This document shows, piece by piece, positions 36,706 to 45,066 of a DNA stretch of 64,000 bases; position 1 is the stretch's first letter; each line of letters opens with the position of its first letter. Below the pieces are notes generated by a model. It made no database searches, was not told the DNA's origin, and was given only the letters and a program-made list of their open reading frames with translations. Made by a program: the position numbers and the translations under genes. Source of the stretch: Lactococcus sp. dk101 (GTDB lineage: Bacteria > Bacillota > Bacilli > Lactobacillales > Streptococcaceae). The stretch lies in the NCBI RefSeq assembly GCF_009601055.1, contig NZ_WITI01000002.1, positions 124,001-188,000 on the forward strand. Direction: 5' to 3'.

Positions 36706-38109
36706 ATGAACGAAAAAAATTTGAAACGTCTGGAGTACTTAAGTCATAATCTCGACTTTTTAACCATCAGACAAAGACAAGAGTATTACGAATTGCTCAA
36801 TGAATACAATGCAGTTTATGGCATCTCTGACACCTATCAAGAAGCGGCATCAGATTACTCAGAAGCCTACCCAGAGCAAGAGACGTATCATGAAGATTCA
36901 AGAACCAATTCTACAAGAAGCCACTCAAAGAGACGCGGCAACCGACTTCCAAAAAATGCGGCTGTTGTGATGCCTCCAACGAATGTGCAAGCAGAAATGC
37001 CTCAAAACCAAAATAAAAAAGATAAAAAGAATAAAAAAGATAAAAAAGGCAAGAAAAAGAAACATTGGTTCAGATGGATTCTTTCCATTTTGGTGCTCGT
37101 TATTCTTGTGATGGTTGGCTTTTTTGTTTATGGATATAATCGCGGTGTGGCTCACGAAGGTGGAAGCATTACACCAGAAAAATTTACCAGTCTTAGCAAC
37201 TCTGATGGCTCAACCAACATTTTAGTCTTAGGAGCTGATAAGCGCCCAGGTCAAAGCGAAGACGTGGCTCATACAGATTCAATCATGGTGTTGCATATTT
37301 CCAAAGATAAGAAAACAGTGAGATTGGTAAGCTTTATGCGTGATACACTGGTGACTGTTCCAGGTGTGACAAATTATGGAAAACCCAATGTCAAGATAAA
37401 CGCTGCTTTTACCATTGGTGAGCAGTATAGTAAACAAGGGGTAAATCTCTTGAGTGAAACTTTAAAAGAGAACTTCGGTGTTAATATCAAATATTATGCT
37501 GTTGTTGATTTCTCAAGTTTCGCCACAATTATTGATTCTCTCTTCCCGAACGGTGTTGAAATTGATGCACAATTTTCAACCATCAACGGAGCTAAAATGA
37601 CAGAAGTTCCAGTGCCAGATGATTTAGCCGCTACTGAAGGAATGCTTTCTTCTGATAAGACATTGACAGCCCAAGAAGCCGCGGCTTTAGGTTATCCGGA
37701 TGGCGGCGGAACATTCATGATGATTAAACAAGGCAAGCAAAAAATGAATGGCCGTACACTCTTGAATTATGCCCGTTTCAGACATGATGATGAAGGAGAT
37801 GCTGGGCGTGTTAAACGTCAACAACAAGTCATGAGTGTCGTCTTATCCAAGATGAAAAATCCAGTGACACTATTTACAGGATCAAGTGCCTTAGGAACTG
37901 CGCGTGCAGTAACGATGACCAATATTCCAAATTCATTCTTCTTAACCACCGGTGTAGGAACTCTCTTTGGCATGAGCGGTGGCCTTCAATCGACAACAAT
38001 TCCAGAATTAAACGATTGGACCAATGCTTACGACAAATATGGTGGACTTGGTCTTTCAATCGATATGACGAAGTATAAAGCCTTGAGTCAAGAATTACTT
38101 GGGAAATAA
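36706..38109 (+). CDS. LytR-CpsA-Psr (LCP) family wall glycopolymer ligase
   Basis: 467 residues. Residues 1-100 are hydrophilic, 104-119 form a lysine-rich run, 123-143 a membrane helix, and the extracellular LCP domain covers about 165-390 (NILVLGADKRPG; VSFMRDTLVTVPG; INAAFTIG; LNYARFRHDDEGDAGRVKRQ). LCP enzymes attach teichoic acids or polysaccharides to peptidoglycan. The cytoplasmic head is longer than usual. Predicted (near-)leaderless mRNA, own terminator. Confidence 0.93.
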   Translation: MNEKNLKRLEYLSHNLDFLTIRQRQEYYELLNEYNAVYGISDTYQEAASDYSEAYPEQETYHEDSRTNSTRSHSKRRGNRLPKNAAVVMPPTNVQAEMPQNQNKKDKKNKKDKKGKKKKHWFRWILSILVLVILVMVGFFVYGYNRGVAHEGGSITPEKFTSLSNSDGSTNILVLGADKRPGQSEDVAHTDSIMVLHISKDKKTVRLVSFMRDTLVTVPGVTNYGKPNVKINAAFTIGEQYSKQGVNLLSETLKENFGVNIKYYAVVDFSSFATIIDSLFPNGVEIDAQFSTINGAKMTEVPVPDDLAATEGMLSSDKTLTAQEAAALGYPDGGGTFMMIKQGKQKMNGRTLLNYARFRHDDEGDAGRVKRQQQVMSVVLSKMKNPVTLFTGSSALGTARAVTMTNIPNSFFLTTGVGTLFGMSGGLQSTTIPELNDWTNAYDKYGGLGLSIDMTKYKALSQELLGK

Positions 38110-38111
38110 CT

Positions 38112-38143
38112 AAAAAGCTATTCTTGTAGAAGAATAGCTTTTT
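38112..38143 (+). terminator. Terminator of the LCP gene
   Basis: AAAAAGCTATTCTT-GTAG-AAGAATAGCTTTTT with T-run. Confidence 0.9.
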
Positions 38144-38179
38144 TATATAACAATTATATTTCTAAAACTTATTTTTATA

Positions 38180-38208
38180 TTGACAATAATATATCTAAAG
38201 TGTAAAAT
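38180..38208 (+). promoter_or_regulatory. Promoter of the 50-residue membrane protein gene
   Basis: TTGACA (38180-38185), 17 bases, TAAAAT (38203-38208); leader of about 75 bases. Confidence 0.8.
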
Positions 38209-38292
38209 AAATTTGTATAATTTAATATAACTCTTAAGAAATAGATGGTTGTCTTTAATCATTGATGCATTACAAAAGTAAGGAGAATAACG

Positions 38293-38445
38293 ATGAGATT
38301 GTTTTGGAAAGTTTTGTGTTTAATCGGTGGATTGATCTTAATGGGGATTGCATTTGCAATTAAGTTCAAGCAAGGTGATGTAAAAACGTGGTTTGTAGTT
38401 TTAGGCGTTTCTTTGTTCCTGATCGGCTTAGTTGCTGAGTATTAA
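38293..38445 (+). CDS. Small membrane protein of 50 residues
   Basis: ATG 38293 to TAA 38445: starts MRLFWKVLCLIGGLILMGIA, two predicted helices (about residues 4-23 and 33-48) joined by the loop KFKQGDVKTW, ends GLVAEY. AAGGAG lies 7 bases before the ATG, a near-consensus promoter lies upstream and a terminator downstream, so this is a strong small-gene candidate. Function unknown. Confidence 0.8.
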   Translation: MRLFWKVLCLIGGLILMGIAFAIKFKQGDVKTWFVVLGVSLFLIGLVAEY

Positions 38446-38468
38446 GAGGTATGCGAAGTAAAGTAAAA

Positions 38469-38500
38469 GTAAGGGACTGCCTGACGGTCTCTTATTTTTT
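38469..38500 (+). terminator. Terminator after the 50-residue gene
   Basis: TAAGGGAC / GTCTCTTA hairpin (one G-T pair) followed by ATTTTTT. Confidence 0.7.
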
Positions 38501-38556
38501 AAATCTGTCAATCGACAAAACAAGATGCAGACAGTATTGAAAGGAATACCCAGTTT

Positions 38557-39063
38557 ATGAAAATCATTTCGAGCTTCAAAGAAATAGGACGTCTAGCAAA
38601 ATTAACCATCCAGCAGCTTATGACAACGAAAGAAGGGAGGTTTACTCTCGTTAATTGTATCGTTTTTCTATTTCTTTCCACAGTCGGAGCTACCATACGA
38701 TATTTAGCCTATTCACCAAAATTTATCATTTGGGTCGAAAGCATTCCAATCGCAATTACGCTTCATATCATCTTATTTATGGGCGTGATTAGGCATAAAG
38801 AAGCCTTTGAGAGCTTTTCTTATCTATGGGAAATCTCTGCTGTTAACGTCTTTTTAGATTTTGTATTATTAATAGCGGTCATTGTTGTTGATACGTTTGC
38901 AAAAATGGTCGAGAAAATGTCACATAGTGAAATATTATACAAAGTATCTTATATATTTTTTGTTTTCCTAGATTACTGGTTGCTGATCGTTTTTATTACT
39001 ATCTTGTTAAATCAGATCAATATCCTTCTCTACAAATGGATTATTGGGAAGAGGTCTAGATAG
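38557..39063 (+). CDS. Hypothetical membrane protein
   Basis: 168 residues with about four hydrophobic helices (LVNCIVFLFLSTVGA; SIPIAITLHIILFMGV; FLDFVLLIAVIVVD; WLLIVFITILLNQI) and a basic N-terminus and C-terminus (WIIGKRSR). AAAGGA lies 11 bases before ATG 38557. I recognise no family. It could belong to the stress cluster that follows 308 bases downstream or be an independent gene. Confidence 0.7.
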   Translation: MKIISSFKEIGRLAKLTIQQLMTTKEGRFTLVNCIVFLFLSTVGATIRYLAYSPKFIIWVESIPIAITLHIILFMGVIRHKEAFESFSYLWEISAVNVFLDFVLLIAVIVVDTFAKMVEKMSHSEILYKVSYIFFVFLDYWLLIVFITILLNQINILLYKWIIGKRSR

Positions 39064-39370
39064 GTTAAATCAAGTCTCAAAGCCTTTTGTTAAGGATTTT
39101 TTAATTTGAAATTTGAAAAAGTATTGACAATAATAATTATTTTTAGAAATATAATATATAGATTTCAATATTAAAAAAATAAAATTGTTAAGCACTTTCA
39201 TGAAAAAATATTGCAAAATAAAAAATTTAATGCTACAATAAAAACATAATTTTAGGTATATTAATTCAAAACATGTTTTGTATTAAAAATAGATTAATTA
39301 AATAATTGTTCTAAATATTCTATAATTATGTGTTGCAAATGTTGCTTATAAAAAATAGGAGGCTTTAATT
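39064..39370 (+). promoter_or_regulatory. AT-rich promoter region of the amidase-gadB-ohyA-gadC cluster
   Basis: The 307 bases are very AT-rich. A TTGACA at 39124-39129 has a TATAAT 20 bases later (39150-39155, long spacing). The better-placed promoter is TTAAAT (39298-39303), 17 bases, TATAAT (39321-39326), with transcription starting near 39333 and AGGAGG in front of the first gene. A 12-base palindrome AAAACATGTTTT lies at about 39269-39280. No gene seen. Confidence 0.6.
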
Positions 39371-40360
39371 ATGTGTACAAGTATTTTCTTAAAAACATTA
39401 GATAGTCATCACTTGTTGTCAAGAACAATGGATTTCTCATTTCCACTGGATCCAAATCCAACATTCTTCCCAAGAAAATATAATTGGTCAGAAACTGTTT
39501 CTGACAAGAACTATGAAAACAAATTTAGTTTTGTAGGAGCTGGTCGTCAGCTCGGAACAAGCTATTTCGTTGCCGATGGTGTTAACGAAAAAGGTTTGTC
39601 TATGGCAGAACTATATTTGCCAGGAGACGCTAAGTATCAACAATCTGCTAGCGCCGATAAAACATCATTTGCTCCTCATGAATTTATTATTTGGGTACTT
39701 GGTAACATTTCAACTGTTGCTGAACTTAGAACTGTTGTTTCAAATATTGAAATCGTTGAAAAAGAAGCACCATTGCTTAATTTCGTGACACCATTGCACT
39801 GGATTATCACTGATGAAACTGGAGAAAGCGTTGTTATTGAACCAACATCTGATACGCTCTTTATCAAAGAAAACCCAGTTGATGTCATGACTAATTCACC
39901 AGTTCTTGAATGGCATGTAACAAACCTCCGTAATTACCTTAACGTGCAACCTAAACAATTTGCACCAATGGAAATTGGAGAGTTTAAAGCAACTCCATTC
40001 TCACAAGGAACAGGTAGTCTTGGACTTCCTGGAGGCTACACACCACCAGAACGTTTCATCCGTGCTGCGATCTTGAAAGAATTTTCAGAACCAGCTAAAG
40101 ACGAAACAGACGGTGTTAACTCATGTTTCCACATCCTATCTTCAGTTCGTATTCCAAAAGGTGTTGTATTGAAAGATGATAACACTTCAGACTATTCACA
40201 ATACGTTGGTGTAATGTGTAACGAGACTCGTTCATATTACTTCACAAATTATGAAAATCATCGTATTTCTAAAGTAACATTGACTGATGACTTGATCAAT
40301 TCAGATAAAGTTATCACATTCAACGTTTCACACGAAGAAGATTTTGCAGAATTGAACTAA
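39371..40360 (+). CDS. Choloylglycine hydrolase family amidase (bile salt hydrolase / penicillin V acylase type)
   Basis: 329-residue Ntn hydrolase; the nucleophile is Cys2 (MCTSIFLKT), exposed by removal of Met1. Further family marks are LSRTMDFSF (Arg and Asp near 18-21), DGVNEKGLSMAELYLPG and DVMTNSPVLEWHVTNLRNYL with the catalytic Asn. No signal peptide, hence cytoplasmic. The family hydrolyses conjugated bile salts, penicillin V or acyl-homoserine lactones; motifs alone do not decide. AGGAGG precedes ATG 39371. It leads the cluster; gadB starts 11 bases after its stop. Confidence 0.9.
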   Translation: MCTSIFLKTLDSHHLLSRTMDFSFPLDPNPTFFPRKYNWSETVSDKNYENKFSFVGAGRQLGTSYFVADGVNEKGLSMAELYLPGDAKYQQSASADKTSFAPHEFIIWVLGNISTVAELRTVVSNIEIVEKEAPLLNFVTPLHWIITDETGESVVIEPTSDTLFIKENPVDVMTNSPVLEWHVTNLRNYLNVQPKQFAPMEIGEFKATPFSQGTGSLGLPGGYTPPERFIRAAILKEFSEPAKDETDGVNSCFHILSSVRIPKGVVLKDDNTSDYSQYVGVMCNETRSYYFTNYENHRISKVTLTDDLINSDKVITFNVSHEEDFAELN

Positions 40361-40371
40361 AAGGAGTTTAC

Positions 40372-41769
40372 ATGATTAACGACAAATTGGGATTTGGTAA
40401 ATCAGAAGTTGAAAAACCAATCTTTGCTACAAAAGAAGCTGGAGAAGATATCTTACTCAAAAAATTGAGAAAAGCTCCAATCAGCGCAAACACAGCTTAT
40501 CAATTGATCAAAGATGAATTCATTGATGAAGGAAATGCAAGACAAAACCTTGCAACATTCTGTCAAACATTCATGGAAGACGAAGCTGTTAAATTGATGT
40601 CAGAAACATTTGAAAAAAATGCCATTGACAAATCAGAATATCCAAATACAGCAAAAATTGAAACAAGCTGTATCAACATCTTGTCAGACTTGTGGAATGC
40701 TCCTGGAAAAGATTATATCGGAACTTCAACAGTTGGTTCTAGTGAAGCATGTATGCTTGGCGGAATGGCAATGAAATTCAAATGGCGCAAAGAAGCACAA
40801 GAACGTGGTTTGGATGTTTATACAAAACGTCCTAACTTGGTAATTTCTTCAGGTTTCCAAGTTTGCTGGGAAAAATTCTGTGTTTACTGGGACGTTGAAA
40901 TGAGAACTGTTCCAATCGACGAAAAACATATGAGCCTTAACATTGACTCAGTTATGGACTACGTTGATGATTACACAATCGGTATCGTTGGTATCTTGGG
41001 TATCACATATACTGGTAAATACGACGACATCAAAGCGTTGGATAAAAAAGTTGAAAAATACAACAAGGAAAACAATCGTCAATTGGGTATCCACGTTGAC
41101 GGTGCCAGTGGAGCAATGTTTGCACCATTCGTATTCCCTGAGTTAGAATGGGATTTCCGTCTTAAAAACGTTGTATCAATCAACACTTCAGGACACAAAT
41201 ATGGTCTTGTATATCCAGGTGTTGGATGGATTCTCTGGAGAGATAAAGCTTATCTCCCAGAAGAATTGGTCTTCAACGTAAGCTACCTTGGAGGTTCAAT
41301 GCCAACAATGGCTATCAACTTCTCAAGAAGTGCAAGCCAAATCATTGGTCAATATTATAACTTCTACCGTTACGGATTTGATGGCTACAAAGAAATTCAT
41401 TTGAGAACTCAAAAAGCTGCGATGTCAATTGCGAAAGCAGTTGAAGAAGAAGGACTCTTTGAAATTTACAACGATGGTAAAAACATTCCAATCGTATGTT
41501 ACAAATTAAAAGACGATGCAGACGTGAATTGGAACTTGTACGACTTGGCTGACCGCCTTCAAATGAAAGGTTGGCAAATTCCAGCGTATCCAATGCCTGA
41601 AAGCATTGAAGATACAATCGTTCAACGTTTTGTTTGTCGTGCAGACCTTGGCCAAAACATGGTTGTTTCACTTATTGAAGACTTCAAAGAAGCAATTGCT
41701 GAATTGAACAAAGCAAATGTAACTTTCCACAAAGATGAAGAGGCACATGCAACAGGTTTCACTCACTAA
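40372..41769 (+). CDS. gadB: Glutamate decarboxylase
   Basis: 465-residue PLP enzyme converting glutamate to GABA with consumption of a cytoplasmic proton. HVDGASGAMFAPF and the PLP lysine K276 in NTSGHKYGLVYPGVGW are intact; the C-terminus keeps the FHKDEEAHATGFTH tail used for pH gating in GadB proteins. AAAGGAG precedes ATG 40372. Unlike the gadC-gadB order of L. lactis, two genes separate it from gadC here (only ohyA lies between). Confidence 0.97.
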   Translation: MINDKLGFGKSEVEKPIFATKEAGEDILLKKLRKAPISANTAYQLIKDEFIDEGNARQNLATFCQTFMEDEAVKLMSETFEKNAIDKSEYPNTAKIETSCINILSDLWNAPGKDYIGTSTVGSSEACMLGGMAMKFKWRKEAQERGLDVYTKRPNLVISSGFQVCWEKFCVYWDVEMRTVPIDEKHMSLNIDSVMDYVDDYTIGIVGILGITYTGKYDDIKALDKKVEKYNKENNRQLGIHVDGASGAMFAPFVFPELEWDFRLKNVVSINTSGHKYGLVYPGVGWILWRDKAYLPEELVFNVSYLGGSMPTMAINFSRSASQIIGQYYNFYRYGFDGYKEIHLRTQKAAMSIAKAVEEEGLFEIYNDGKNIPIVCYKLKDDADVNWNLYDLADRLQMKGWQIPAYPMPESIEDTIVQRFVCRADLGQNMVVSLIEDFKEAIAELNKANVTFHKDEEAHATGFTH

Positions 41770-41801
41770 CCGATTTTAACTAACGACACGAGGAGGAATA
41801 T

Positions 41802-43580
41802 ATGTATCACTCAAATGGTAATTATGAAGCATTCGCAAGACCTAAAAAATCAAATCGATCAACCGAGATTACAGGAGCTTACTTGATTGGTTCAGGGCTT
41901 GCCTCATTGGCAGCGGCCACATTTTTAATCCGTGATGGCCGAATTTCAGGTGACAAGATCCATATCTTAGAAGAACTTCCAATTCCGGGGGGATCGTTGG
42001 ACGGTATTTATAAGAAGAAATATGGTTATGTCATTCGTGGTGGACGTGAGATGGAAGAACATTTCGAATGCCTTTGGGATTTATTTAGATCAATCCCATC
42101 GCTTGAAATCGAAGACGCCTCAATCCTTGATGAATTCTATTGGATCAATAAAGAAGATCCCAATTATTCAAATTGCAGAATTATCAATAACCGCGGAGTA
42201 CAATCTGAAACAGATGGAAAGCTCCTCCTTACAAAAGATTCAGTCAAAGAAATTTTAAACCTTTGTTTGACATCAGAAGACAATTTAGATGATAAAAAAA
42301 TCACAGATGTCTTCACAGATGACTTCTTTGCTTCAAATTTTTGGACCTATTGGTGCACCATGTTTGCCTTTGAAAAATGGCATTCGGCACTTGAAATGCG
42401 CAGATATCTGATGCGTTTCATTCACCAAATCTCCGCATTGACTGATTTCTCTAGTTTGCGTTTTACCGCATATAATCAATACGAATCATTAGTTTTACCA
42501 CTTACAACATTTTTGAAAAATAACGGTGTACAGTTCCAATACGATACCGTTGTAAAAGATGTCGAATTCACAAACGCAACGATGGGGTCGAAAATTGCTT
42601 CTAGTATAGAAGTTCTTGTAAATGGTAATAAAGAATCGATTGATTTGAGTGAAAATGACTTACTCTTCGTAACCAATGGCTCGATTACAGAAAGTTCAAC
42701 CTATGGTACAAATGAAACACCTGCACCTGTTTCCGAAGATCCAGGAAATAGCTGGAAACTTTGGGAAACACTGGCAGAAAAAGATGCTGCATTTGGTAAA
42801 CCAAGCAAATTTTATAAAGAGCTTCCAAAAGAAAGCTGGTATGTATCCGCAACAATTACTGTATTAGATGATGAAATTGCTAAATACATTGAGAAAATTA
42901 GTAAACGTAGTCCTTATGCAGGAAAAGTTGTTACGGGTGGTATCGTTCATGCAGAAGATTCAAATTGGAAGTTGAGTTATACAATTAACCGTCAACCTCA
43001 CTTTAAAGATCAACCGAAAGATCAATTTGTAGTTTGGTTTTATGCCTTACTATCAGATACTAAGGGAAATCACATTAATAAAGTCGTGACGGAATGTTCT
43101 GGTCAAGAAATCGCAGCCGAATGGCTCTACCATTTAGGTGTTCCAATCAATGATATTGATCGCTTGGTTAAACAATCATGCAATATCGTACCATGTTATA
43201 TGCCTTTCATCACTTCTTACTTTATGCCTCGTGCTAAAGGAGATCGTCCGCTTGTTCGTCCAAAAAATTATGACAACATTGCTTTTATCGGAAATTTTGC
43301 AGAAACGGAAAGAGATACTGTATTTACGACAGAATATTCAGTCCGTACTGCGATGGAAGCAGTCTATGATTTGGTCAACGTTGACAGAGGAGTTCCTGAA
43401 GTTTACGCGTCAAGCTATGACATCAGAGCTTTGTTGAAAGCATCCTACTATTTGAATGATCAAAAGAAAATTACAGAAGTTCATGTACCGCTTTTAGAGA
43501 AATTTATTGCACAACACGAACTCAAAAAAATTGAAGGGACATTCATTGAAGAACTCTTAAAAGAGTCAAAATTACTATAA
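41802..43580 (+). CDS. ohyA: Oleate hydratase (MCRA family)
   Basis: 592-residue FAD flavoenzyme adding water to cis-9 double bonds of oleic or linoleic acid, detoxifying unsaturated fatty acids at the membrane. The nucleotide-binding motif [20 protein letters not shown] is followed by [14 protein letters not shown] and [16 protein letters not shown], all typical of the family, and [24 protein letters not shown] near the end (shown in part: [14 protein letters not shown]). AGGAGG precedes ATG 41802. It sits between gadB and gadC in the same orientation. Confidence 0.95.
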   Translation: MYHSNGNYEAFARPKKSNRSTEITGAYLIGSGLASLAAATFLIRDGRISGDKIHILEELPIPGGSLDGIYKKKYGYVIRGGREMEEHFECLWDLFRSIPSLEIEDASILDEFYWINKEDPNYSNCRIINNRGVQSETDGKLLLTKDSVKEILNLCLTSEDNLDDKKITDVFTDDFFASNFWTYWCTMFAFEKWHSALEMRRYLMRFIHQISALTDFSSLRFTAYNQYESLVLPLTTFLKNNGVQFQYDTVVKDVEFTNATMGSKIASSIEVLVNGNKESIDLSENDLLFVTNGSITESSTYGTNETPAPVSEDPGNSWKLWETLAEKDAAFGKPSKFYKELPKESWYVSATITVLDDEIAKYIEKISKRSPYAGKVVTGGIVHAEDSNWKLSYTINRQPHFKDQPKDQFVVWFYALLSDTKGNHINKVVTECSGQEIAAEWLYHLGVPINDIDRLVKQSCNIVPCYMPFITSYFMPRAKGDRPLVRPKNYDNIAFIGNFAETERDTVFTTEYSVRTAMEAVYDLVNVDRGVPEVYASSYDIRALLKASYYLNDQKKITEVHVPLLEKFIAQHELKKIEGTFIEELLKESKLL

Positions 43581-43589
43581 CAAATGGAC

Positions 43590-43633
43590 TAGTCACAACA
43601 AATATCACGTGTTAGTGATAGACGTTGTGACTA
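43590..43633 (+). promoter_or_regulatory. Nested dyad between ohyA and gadC
   Basis: Outer arms TAGTCACAAC / GTTGTGACTA (10 bp, perfect) enclose inner arms TATCAC / GTGATA. No T-tract follows, so it is not a classical terminator; an attenuator, operator or processing site upstream of gadC are options. Confidence 0.7.
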
Positions 43634-43664
43634 TTTCTATGATAAATTTATGAAAGAGGAATTT

Positions 43665-45062
43665 ATGGATTCTAAAAAATTATCAAAATTTAGTTTCTTC
43701 TCCATGACTGCCTCACTGTTCATTACTGTTTATGAATATCCAACATTTGCAGATTCGGGAAAATCGCTCATTTTCTTCCTGATTGTTTGTGGGTTACTAT
43801 GGTTCTTACCAGTAGCTCTCTGTTCTGCTGAGATGGCTTCCATAGATGGTTATGATAAAGGTGGGATCTACAGCTGGGTAGGAGACAATCTAGGCGACAA
43901 ATTCGGTTTTACCGCAATCTTTTTCCAATGGTTCCAGGTAACGGTTGGTTTTGTAACGATGATTTACTTTATCATTGGTACACTCTCTACTGTTTTAAAT
44001 GTCCCAGAACTTAATAATAATGCACTACTCAAATTTTCTTGTGTCGTCGTCATCTTCTGGGTGATTACCTTGCTCCAATTTAGAGGGACAGGTTTAACCT
44101 CTCAACTTGCTAAGTATGGTTTCTCACTTGGGATTATTGCACCAGTATTGATTATGTTTGGTTTCTTTATCAAATATCTTCTCTCTGGTCAACCAGTTTC
44201 AACCAACTTCACAAAACCATCGTTCGTTCCTAATGGAAATTCACTTGCAGCTTTGACATCATTTGTCTTGGCTTATATGGGTGTTGAAGCCTCAGCTCCA
44301 CATATTAACGACTTGGAAAATTCGAAGAAGAATTATCCATTGATTATGCTTGTGCTTGTTGTTGTCGGAATGGCTTTAAGCACGATTGGTGGAAGTATCG
44401 TTTCAGTTGTTCTTCAAGGAAAAATCAATTCAGATACAGGTGTCGTAGATGCCTTACGCGTCTTGATTTCATCTGGACATAATTCATTCCTTGTTATTCT
44501 CTTGAGTTTCTTGGTTTCATTTGGTGTTATTGCACAAGTTGCTTCATGGATTGTCAGCCCAACTGAAGGTTTGCAATATGTTGCCACAAAAGGCTTGTTG
44601 CCACAAAAATACGCAAAAAAGAATAAATTTGGTGTTCCAACCAACTTGCTTATTTTGCAAGGAATTGTCGTTACTTTTTGGGCGGCTGTCTTGACTTTTG
44701 GTTCAAGAAAATCAGGCGGGAACGTTTCATTTGAAACAGCAATCTCATTAACAGTCTTGATTTACTTGAGTGCTTATGTCTTATTCTTTATTTCTTACTT
44801 TGTTATTATTTATCGTAAGAAAGGATTGAAACGTTCGTACAATGTTCCTGGAGGATTAGCAGGAAAAACAATTGTCGCTGCTTGTGGTTTATTAATCTCA
44901 GTTGCTGCCATTGTAACAGCCTTTATTATTCCAGATAGCTTGAGTAAGTCTGCTGGGCACACATATATTATGTTATTAATTGTCAGCTTCATAGTGACAT
45001 TAATTATCCCACTTGCTTTTTATAAGTTCTATGGAGAAAAGCATAAAATTGTAGAGGAATGA
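43665..45062 (+). CDS. gadC: Glutamate:GABA antiporter
   Basis: 465-residue APC-superfamily antiporter with 12 helices exchanging extracellular glutamate for GABA, completing the acid-resistance cycle. Typical segments: VYEYPTFADSGK, PVALCSAEMASIDGYDKGGI, FFQWFQVTVGFVTMIYFI, VLAYMGVEASAPHINDLE. ATG 43665 is used: AGAGGA lies just upstream, and the ATG at 43650 has none. The next gene starts four bases later. Confidence 0.96.
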   Translation: MDSKKLSKFSFFSMTASLFITVYEYPTFADSGKSLIFFLIVCGLLWFLPVALCSAEMASIDGYDKGGIYSWVGDNLGDKFGFTAIFFQWFQVTVGFVTMIYFIIGTLSTVLNVPELNNNALLKFSCVVVIFWVITLLQFRGTGLTSQLAKYGFSLGIIAPVLIMFGFFIKYLLSGQPVSTNFTKPSFVPNGNSLAALTSFVLAYMGVEASAPHINDLENSKKNYPLIMLVLVVVGMALSTIGGSIVSVVLQGKINSDTGVVDALRVLISSGHNSFLVILLSFLVSFGVIAQVASWIVSPTEGLQYVATKGLLPQKYAKKNKFGVPTNLLILQGIVVTFWAAVLTFGSRKSGGNVSFETAISLTVLIYLSAYVLFFISYFVIIYRKKGLKRSYNVPGGLAGKTIVAACGLLISVAAIVTAFIIPDSLSKSAGHTYIMLLIVSFIVTLIIPLAFYKFYGEKHKIVEE

Positions 45063-45066
45063 AACG

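Noticed and set aside
38507-38520. CTGTCAATCGACA near the hypothetical membrane protein
   Set aside because: Arms and spacing differ from the dispersed palindrome; counted as chance.
43650-43664. Upstream ATG for gadC (MKEEF extension)
   Set aside because: The AGAGGA Shine-Dalgarno lies within it and serves ATG 43665, which matches GadC N-termini.
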